Source: an uncultured beta proteobacterium
GTDB taxonomy: Bacteria; Pseudomonadota; Gammaproteobacteria; Burkholderiales; Burkholderiaceae
DNA length: 10,744 bases
Assembly (NCBI GenBank): GCA_903930665.1
Contig: CAIYZI010000381.1
Coordinates: 1 to 10,744 of the forward strand
Reading direction: 5' to 3'
The position numbers and the translations under genes are program-made. Numbering within the stretch: the stretch's first letter is position 1; the number at the start of each line of letters is the position of its first letter. The notes below the pieces were generated by a model. The model saw nothing but the letters and a program-made list of their open reading frames with translations, was not told where the DNA came from and searched no databases. Positions 5,540 through 10,744 of the stretch are shown piece by piece.

Positions 5540-6607
5540 TTGGTCCATTCCACTGACTTCACCTACATTCACCATTTCATTCTTTTCATGACAAATCTCC
5601 TTAACCAAACCTGGTTTATTTGCTTAATGGGCATAACGCTTATTGGCGCAGTGCTTTCTGCAGTTCATCATGCAGAAGTGATTGCCCATAAAACTGGTGA
5701 GCCGTTTGGCACTTTAGTGCTGTCGATTAGCGTGACGATTATTGAGGTTTCTCTCATTATTTCCATGATGCTAGCGGGCCACGAAGGGTCAGAGTTTATT
5801 GCACGCGATGCTGTCTTTGCGACAGTCATGATTGTGATCAATGGCGTGATTGGTTTATGTATTTTTATGGGTGGTCTCAAACATTATGAGATGTCCTTTC
5901 GTAATGAGGGAACAATTTCCTCTTTAGGTGTACTGACCGCATTAGCCACTTTTATTCTTGTGATGCCCATTGTGACGATTAGCACTCCAGGGCCAGACTT
6001 CACCAAAAGCCAATTAGCCTTTGCAGGCATCGCTTCTTTTGCTTTATACGGTGCCTTCTTATTTTTTCAGACAGTCAGTCATCGCGATTACTACCTACCT
6101 GCCGTAAAAGCCTTAAAAACGGATAGCACTGTGCATGCCGATAAGCCAAGTACTGGTAAGACAATATTGAGCGTTGCACTGCTCTTGGTTTCTTTAGTGA
6201 TCGTAGTCGGACTGGCTGAAGCTCTAAGTCCTGCTATTGAAGCTGGGGTAAAGGCTGCTGGGGCACCTAAAACTGTCGTAGGTATTGCCATTGCCCTTTT
6301 GGTTTTGATGCCTGAAGCTTATGCTGCGGTCAGGGCTGCGCAATCCAATCGCTTGCAGAGCAGTTTAAATCTGGCACTAGGATCAGCATTGGCTAGCATT
6401 GGTTTGACTATTCCTACAGTAGCGGCAATAGCGATCTTTTTTCACCTACCGTTAAGCCTAGGCATCAGTGATTTGAATATTGTGCTGATGTATTTATCGT
6501 TTTTTATTGGCGCACTGACCTTGGTGATTGGTAGAACCACCCTGCTTCAGGGGGTAGTTCATCTAATTATCTTTTTTGAGTATTTATTTTTGAGCTTGGT
6601 TCCATGA
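5540..6607 (+). CDS. chaA: Ca2+(Na+)/H+ antiporter, ChaA family
   Basis: This encodes 355 residues from the TTG at 5540; it is an integral inner-membrane cation/proton exchanger of the CaCA superfamily. Both ion-binding alpha repeats are present: GEPFGTLVLSISVTIIEVSL near residues 53-72, and VLMPEAYAAVRAAQSNRLQS followed by LNLALGSALASIGLTIP in the second half. About ten hydrophobic helices can be counted, with a hydrophilic loop (about residues 185-205) dividing the repeats. Compared with E. coli ChaA, the first helix is missing and the match begins at SAVHHAEVIAHKTGEP. An in-frame TAA at 5531 rules out a longer start; the ATG at 5588 is an equally possible start (339 residues). Neither has a Shine-Dalgarno sequence. 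It may export Ca2+, Na+ or K+; the ion cannot be told from sequence. Confidence 0.88.
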   Translation: MVHSTDFTYIHHFILFMTNLLNQTWFICLMGITLIGAVLSAVHHAEVIAHKTGEPFGTLVLSISVTIIEVSLIISMMLAGHEGSEFIARDAVFATVMIVINGVIGLCIFMGGLKHYEMSFRNEGTISSLGVLTALATFILVMPIVTISTPGPDFTKSQLAFAGIASFALYGAFLFFQTVSHRDYYLPAVKALKTDSTVHADKPSTGKTILSVALLLVSLVIVVGLAEALSPAIEAGVKAAGAPKTVVGIAIALLVLMPEAYAAVRAAQSNRLQSSLNLALGSALASIGLTIPTVAAIAIFFHLPLSLGISDLNIVLMYLSFFIGALTLVIGRTTLLQGVVHLIIFFEYLFLSLVP

Positions 6608-6640
6608 TGCAATTAACTCCCTATATGGCAATAGGCATAA

Positions 6641-7005
6641 GTTCCAGAAATATTTCCACGCAATTTCCTTAAGAAACATTGGCCAGACATGGAGTCATAC
6701 ACCCAACTTAAGCACTTAGGCTATTCTAAAAGTGGATTCTGGAAGGCTTACGAAGAGAAGCCAAAAACCTCAAATTCCAAAAAATTTGTAGCTTACTATC
6801 TTCCTCAATTTCATACGATTCCTGAAAATGATCATCATTGGGGAAAGGGGTTCACTGAATGGCGAAATGTCAGCCGAGCATTACCGATTTTTGAAGGGCA
6901 CTATCAACCTAGATACCCAGCAGATTTAGGTTATTACGATTTAACTACACCTGGAGTTATCGAGCAGCAGGCAGCGCTCGCCAGAAACTATGGTATTCAC
7001 GGGTG
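6641..7005 (+). pseudogene. fragment of a WbsX / GH99-like polysaccharide protein
   Basis: This is a broken gene. Residues from KKFVAYYLPQFH through WGKGFTEWRNVSRALP and HYQPRYPADLGYYDL to ARNYGIHG match the start of the WbsX (glycoside hydrolase 99-like) domain found in O-antigen and capsule clusters. In intact members this continues with an aromatic FCFYYYWF stretch and some 250 more residues. Here the match stops at about 7005 and the frame runs into unrelated sequence, ending at a stop at 7087. The only ATG is at 6689, but the frame is open back to 6641 and reads plausible protein (PEIFPRNFLKKHWPD), so the 5' end is probably missing too and this is an internal piece. No function is expected. 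It abuts an opposing methyltransferase fragment. Confidence 0.75.
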
Positions 7006-7302
7006 GGCCATGATCCTTAAATGCTGCAGCAGATGGAAAGGTGGGGTATACGCGAAAAATAAGCCATCTGGCTTTAGGGCCCTATAAATCTCATTCATTA
7101 ACTCTACAAAACTATATCTCCTAGACGGGGAATAAATAAGCCTTGGAATATGCTCAATAAAATCAAATGCACAAACCCCATCAAAGAAATTATCTTCAAA
7201 TGGGATGGGGTCTACTGCTAGATCAACCTTAAAAATCTTTGCACCTAGATCTTTCCTAGCATCTACACCATAAACCTCTTGTACTTTAAAGAGCTTTTTT
7301 AT
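6997..7302 (-). pseudogene. frameshifted fragment of a class I SAM-dependent methyltransferase
   Basis: A 102-codon open frame without a start codon reads as the middle of a class I methyltransferase of the polysaccharide-cluster type. VYGVDARKDLGA (acidic SAM-binding residue after strand 2) is followed by VDLAVDPIPFEDNFFDGV, AFDFIEHIPRL, SFVELMNEIYRALKPDGLFF and YTPPF. The upstream Gly-rich motif I (LDLGCG type) is missing, so the N-terminus is lost near 7300. At 7036-7035 a base appears deleted: shifting frame there restores PSAAAFKD, and then a garbled form of the expected DPTHVN motif. It is therefore truncated at both ends and frameshifted. With the plus-strand WbsX piece it represents a decayed polysaccharide locus. 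Confidence 0.75.
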
Positions 7303-7318
7303 TCATAGTTAATTTTTG

Positions 7319-7340
7319 AAAAAAATATTTCGCGCACGAA
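7319..7340 (-). terminator. possible weak intrinsic terminator after the autotransporter
   Basis: On the minus strand, 42 bases after the autotransporter stop, TTCG-TGCG-CGAA forms a 4-bp stem with a tetraloop, followed by ATA and seven T. The stem is short, so this is only a candidate. The remaining bases between 7303 and 7381 hold nothing I recognise. Confidence 0.35.
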
Positions 7341-7381
7341 TGCCAAAAGAACCTCCAATATGGTTTCTGGGGATCCTGTTT

Positions 7382-10300
7382 TTAATAGAAGAATTTAAGC
7401 TTGGCACTTACCATCTGATTGTTGTACCCAGAGGTAGTGAATTGAGTGTCATAGCGAACATTTAACTCAACCTCTTTAGTGATGCGACCAGATACACCTA
7501 AGCCCGCGTTATAAAGCCAAGGAGATATTTGTAAGCCATTAGTTGTAAATGCTGGGCCGCCACCCTGGAAGGCAGTCGTCATTTGAACCTGATTATTTAA
7601 GGTGTTATATCCAGCGCCTACATTAGCAGAAAGTTTAAATTTATCCGCCAACATATGGTCTATACGCAAATCAGCGGAAGTTAACAGAGTGTTATAAGTT
7701 TGAGAGTTTGCACTTAAATTTAAAGTACCAGCACCTGTTTCTGTATACCCTTGACTTTGAACAGTTGTATAGTCAGCTCGAACGGAAGGGATAAAAGTAG
7801 TATCTTCAGAGAGGGAAACAAACTTGCGCAATCCAGCACCTAGGTGACCAACGTAACTATTGTAATTACCATTTGCATTGACACCACTTGAACTGGAGGC
7901 TACCCCTTGAACACCATTGAAGTCTGATAAATTACGATACTCTTTATTGTTATTCAGGCCTAAATCCGCTTGGTAGTTCACTTGAATATCAGATCGTAGC
8001 GCGTAGTCTCCATAAGCACCTAGCTGATAAGAGTTCACTGTCATACCACTTGGTGCCGCCGAATTATTGCTGCTCACGCCACTATTACCAAACGCAAAGA
8101 CTGCACCAATATTTGCCCTAGGTGACAACTCCCAGTCAGCACCAACTGCTAAACCTCCTGTGTTTACTTTGTACCCAGATACGTTATTCAAATTATCTTG
8201 ATTGGCCCAACTTCCATAACCCTTCATCCAAGCGCTACGAGTGCCGATGTACTCCTCTCCGGAGGATAGTCCGCGCAATTGATTTTGGCGTCCCTGCATG
8301 ATTTGATTTAAACCTTGCTGCGTCTGAGAGGCTACTAATGATCCAGCGCCCACTAATACTGGAAGTGTTTGAGATATTGCATTTGAAACACCTGCGCCAC
8401 CACTAGTGCCACTAATGGCGCTTAAACGATCTAGTACAGGCGCCATATTAGGATTGGCCGTGGGGTTATTAATAAATCCATCCAGGACAGTGGCTGAGCC
8501 TAAGGCGGCGGGATTGTTATTAGCCATTACGATTTGAGCCAAAATATCCGTGTTAGGTGTTGGTGCCACATTTACTACCAAATCAAATTCATTGCCTGTA
8601 TACACTGGGGTAAAGGCATAAAGCAAGGAATCATTGGTCTTCACTTGTGCAAAAGTGCCGCTTAATGTGCCTGCTGAAATCACACCTGCCAACGTAGATC
8701 CACCACCCAATATGGTTGCCGGATTAAGAACAGTAACAGCGGCCGTGCCAGCTAACGCTGCAGATCCTGTCACATTCAAACGACCATAAATTGCCTGGCT
8801 AGCAACTGAAGCACTAAAGGTTCCAGCATTGGTTTGCACAAAGTTACCCGTAATAGTTGGGGCAAAAGTACCAACATTCAAATTACCGGCATTATTTACT
8901 GCTGTTGCAACCTGTATTCCACCAGCAATCGAGAGAGCACCAACGATAGTACTGCCATAAGTAGTACTTAAGCCATTCGTGAAGTTAAATATCGCGCCAT
9001 TCTCAATATTGAAAGAATTAAGGCTCATCGCATTGGTGTTGGTAAAGACTGCGCCTGATTTGATATTCATATCAGTTGTTACAGCTGAAACATCACCAAG
9101 CAAAGCAGCTGAAACACCCACAATATTGATGCCACCGGTAACATGACTCGAAGAGTCAATATAAATAGAAAGGTTATCACCACTAATGGTGCCAGAGTTA
9201 GTAATGCCCCCTGAAATTGCAGAGGAGTTAAGAACCGCCAGACCAATTGCATTGGTGCCATGGCCCTGAATAACTCCGGAATTAATAAGGCTACCGTTTA
9301 CCCCAACCCCTATCAATGAAAGGCCGGCCAATCCAGTTGAACCTCCTGAAATGCTATTAGCCTGAATTAAACCTGCATTAGATATATTTCCATTGACAGC
9401 CACCCCAAATAATCCAGCACCAACGATGCCACCACTGATTGTTCCGCTGGCATTATTGATAATTGATCCGCCTACATAAGCACCTCCCCCACCCGGGATT
9501 CCCATAAGAACACCAGCAACGGAACCTTGGATGAGGCCGGTATTGGTAATTCCTTCGCCAATATATCCACCAGCTAACAAACCGGTAAATGAGCCCTGTA
9601 ACACGCCGTTATTTGTAATCCCTCCAGCTATAGATGTTTCAGCCAGCAAGCCAGCAAAATAACCGTTAATCAACCCAGAGGAATTATTGGTAATACTACC
9701 CGACACCGCACCACCCAATATAGATAATCCATTACCATCAAAAAGGCCTCCTCCGCTCAAGCCACCGTATATAGACCCGCTATTGGCGATTCCGCCGTTG
9801 ATTGTTGAGGCAGCTATTTGTATACCACTTGCGCCTCCAAAAATAATGCCTCCAACAGCATTATTAATGCCACCACTCAACGAAGATGAACGTATAGAGA
9901 TGCCATACGACTGACCACCAATAGAACCGCTATTATTAATTCCACCTGTTAGCGTTGCTCCTGGTGTGAAGTACACACCGTATTGAGAGCCAGTGACTGT
10001 GCCTAGGTTATTAATGCCATAACCTGCACCACCTGTTAAGGTGTTTGCACCATCACTTAAACCAGTGAGTACTTGTATGCCGTAATTGGCGCCACCAATT
10101 GATCCGGTGCTAGCGACTTGAATGGAAGGAGCATCAAACCCTACTAAGCATGGGCCAGTTGCTGGGCCTGAGACTGAGCCATAACAAGTAACTCCTGAAG
10201 CCGTAGCAATCAACTCTAAGGTGTTGCCCGAGATGCTGGTGTTGAAGTTCCAGAACACACTGTTGTCAGTAACATTAAAGGTGCTTGCACTTAAAGTGCC

Positions 10301-10744
10301 TGCAGTCACTTGGCCACCAATACTGCCCGCGCCAATAATGCCAGGGCCGCCGATGACGACTGTCAGGTTGGTACCGGATTCAAAAGTGGCATTGCCACCG
10401 ACAGTGAGGGTGCTGTAAGTTGTTGGGCCACCAGAACCGGTGACACCAAACTGTAAGGTGCCTGCATTGGCCTGATAGTAGTTCCCAGCAATACTGGCAT
10501 TAGCAGTGCTACCAATGACGGGGGCGTTGTTTATCGTTGAATACGATTGCAATGCCCATAGGCCACTATTGGTCACACTGGCATTGTCGTTAATCGCACC
10601 GATGATGGTGCCTATCTGTGCACCAGAGATCGTATTGTTAATGGCAATAGGATTGCCAAGGCCATCATTACTAGAGCCACTGATGCTAATAGCAGTGCCA
10701 TTAGCAGAGGCAATTAAGCCGGTGTTGAGGATGCCGCCAGAAAC
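7382..10744 (-). CDS. autotransporter (type Va), C-terminal 1120 residues; 5' end beyond the window
   Basis: The frame is open to the last base of the window, so the GTG at 10576 is not a real start and the signal peptide lies outside. Residue numbers here count from base 10744. The passenger is a Gly/Ser/Asn/Ile-rich beta-helix: a rung-like start (SGGILNTGLIASANG), a ~95-residue module (about 87-181), twelve degenerate rungs (about 215-550), a linker, and a second copy of the module (about 633-727). A helical linker rich in Ala, Asn and Gln follows. The last ~288 residues are an outer-membrane barrel of the autotransporter family, from RSAWMKGYGSW to SAKLKFFY, ending in an aromatic residue as barrel proteins do. 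The barrel should export the passenger to the cell surface; adhesion is a common role but is not shown. The only cysteines are a pair at 187 and 199. Confidence 0.92.
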   Translation of the reverse strand, partial: VSGGILNTGLIASANGTAISISGSSNDGLGNPIAINNTISGAQIGTIIGAINDNASVTNSGLWALQSYSTINNAPVIGSTANASIAGNYYQANAGTLQFGVTGSGGPTTYSTLTVGGNATFESGTNLTVVIGGPGIIGAGSIGGQVTAGTLSASTFNVTDNSVFWNFNTSISGNTLELIATASGVTCYGSVSGPATGPCLVGFDAPSIQVASTGSIGGANYGIQVLTGLSDGANTLTGGAGYGINNLGTVTGSQYGVYFTPGATLTGGINNSGSIGGQSYGISIRSSSLSGGINNAVGGIIFGGASGIQIAASTINGGIANSGSIYGGLSGGGLFDGNGLSILGGAVSGSITNNSSGLINGYFAGLLAETSIAGGITNNGVLQGSFTGLLAGGYIGEGITNTGLIQGSVAGVLMGIPGGGGAYVGGSIINNASGTISGGIVGAGLFGVAVNGNISNAGLIQANSISGGSTGLAGLSLIGVGVNGSLINSGVIQGHGTNAIGLAVLNSSAISGGITNSGTISGDNLSIYIDSSSHVTGGINIVGVSAALLGDVSAVTTDMNIKSGAVFTNTNAMSLNSFNIENGAIFNFTNGLSTTYGSTIVGALSIAGGIQVATAVNNAGNLNVGTFAPTITGNFVQTNAGTFSASVASQAIYGRLNVTGSAALAGTAAVTVLNPATILGGGSTLAGVISAGTLSGTFAQVKTNDSLLYAFTPVYTGNEFDLVVNVAPTPNTDILAQIVMANNNPAALGSATVLDGFINNPTANPNMAPVLDRLSAISGTSGGAGVSNAISQTLPVLVGAGSLVASQTQQGLNQIMQGRQNQLRGLSSGEEYIGTRSAWMKGYGSWANQDNLNNVSGYKVNTGGLAVGADWELSPRANIGAVFAFGNSGVSSNNSAAPSGMTVNSYQLGAYGDYALRSDIQVNYQADLGLNNNKEYRNLSDFNGVQGVASSSSGVNANGNYNSYVGHLGAGLRKFVSLSEDTTFIPSVRADYTTVQSQGYTETGAGTLNLSANSQTYNTLLTSADLRIDHMLADKFKLSANVGAGYNTLNNQVQMTTAFQGGGPAFTTNGLQISPWLYNAGLGVSGRITKEVELNVRYDTQFTTSGYNNQMVSAKLKFFY
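8566..8848 (-). repeat. autotransporter module, copy 2 (barrel-proximal)
   Basis: This codes for about 95 residues starting GNFVQTNAGTF, with AGVISAGTLSGTF in the middle and NEFDLVVNV at the end. It stands shortly before the barrel linker, where autotransporters carry their pre-barrel (autochaperone-like) segment. It aligns along its whole length with the module at 10202-10486. Confidence 0.6.
9095..10110 (-). repeat. about twelve degenerate beta-helix rungs in the passenger
   Basis: Successive units of 23-33 residues share the pattern SGxIxG...GIxI...xGGIxN, for example SGSIGGQSYGISIRSSSLSG and NGVLQGSFTGLLAGGYIGEG. The units vary strongly at residue level, so this is an old protein repeat rather than a recent DNA duplication. 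It should fold as a long parallel beta-helix. Confidence 0.65.
10202..10486 (-). repeat. autotransporter module, copy 1 (distal)
   Basis: This codes for about 95 residues starting GNYYQANAGTL, with GGQVTAGTLSAST in the middle and NTLELIAT at the end. It matches the barrel-proximal module in order and spacing, but stands upstream of the rung array, about 1.6 kb from copy 2. The cysteine pair lies just after it. Confidence 0.6.

Noticed and set aside
7303..7381. Minus-strand frames after the autotransporter stop (for example one reading RIPRNHIGGSFGIRARNIFF) as a further gene remnant
   Set aside because: All three frames give short peptides without a recognisable family; too little to support a call.
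9687..10418. Plus-strand proline-rich open frames within the autotransporter region
   Set aside because: They are antisense shadows: Gly-rich coding (GGN) on the minus strand reads as proline codons on the plus strand.
10574..10576. GTG at 10576 as the start of the autotransporter
   Set aside because: The frame continues without a stop to base 10744 with the same passenger-type sequence, and no signal peptide follows the GTG. The gene is partial.

Overview
The window looks like a low-to-moderate GC betaproteobacterial chromosome of the Burkholderiaceae, most like Polynucleobacter. That assignment is an inference from gene content (one-gene CysI sulfite reductase followed by a DUF934 protein, SUMT, short CbiX and a ChaA-type antiporter) and from codon style; no search was run.

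Layout, left to right. Bases 1-206 hold no gene I can defend. Two small membrane proteins of unknown function follow (207-431 and 447-818, +). A PIN-toxin / Phd-type antitoxin operon lies on the minus strand (1065-1725). It has a promoter-operator in front of it and is bracketed by inverted copies of a ~20-bp sequence, which suggests it was inserted as a unit. A 262-bp divergent region (1726-1987) separates it from the sulfur block and carries two related AT-rich palindromes upstream of cysI.

The core block (1988-5483) is assimilatory sulfite reduction plus siroheme supply. CysI reduces sulfite to sulfide on a siroheme/4Fe-4S centre. The DUF934 protein is translationally coupled to it. CobA (SUMT) makes precorrin-2, and CbiX on the opposite strand is a candidate chelatase for the last siroheme step. 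cobA and cbiX converge and overlap by 78 bp. The usual partners cysH/cysD/cysN and a precorrin-2 dehydrogenase are not in the window. A ChaA-family Ca2+(Na+)/H+ antiporter (5540-6607, +) is transcribed divergently from cbiX.

Bases 6641-7302 are a scrap yard of polysaccharide-biosynthesis genes. An internal fragment of a WbsX/GH99-like protein (+) is joined tail-to-tail to a frameshifted fragment of a class I SAM methyltransferase (-). The methyltransferase piece has no start, so a simple ORF search misses it.

The right third (7382-10744, -) is one large type V autotransporter, cut by the window's right edge. It has a C-terminal beta-barrel, a beta-helix passenger of about a dozen degenerate rungs, and a ~95-residue pre-barrel-like module that also occurs a second time upstream of the rung array.

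I see no phage-defence system, CRISPR array or RNA gene. The most interesting items are the fused gene remnants, the bracketed TA module, the half-site-sharing palindromes upstream of cysI, the His-rich insertion in CobA, and the duplicated module in the autotransporter.
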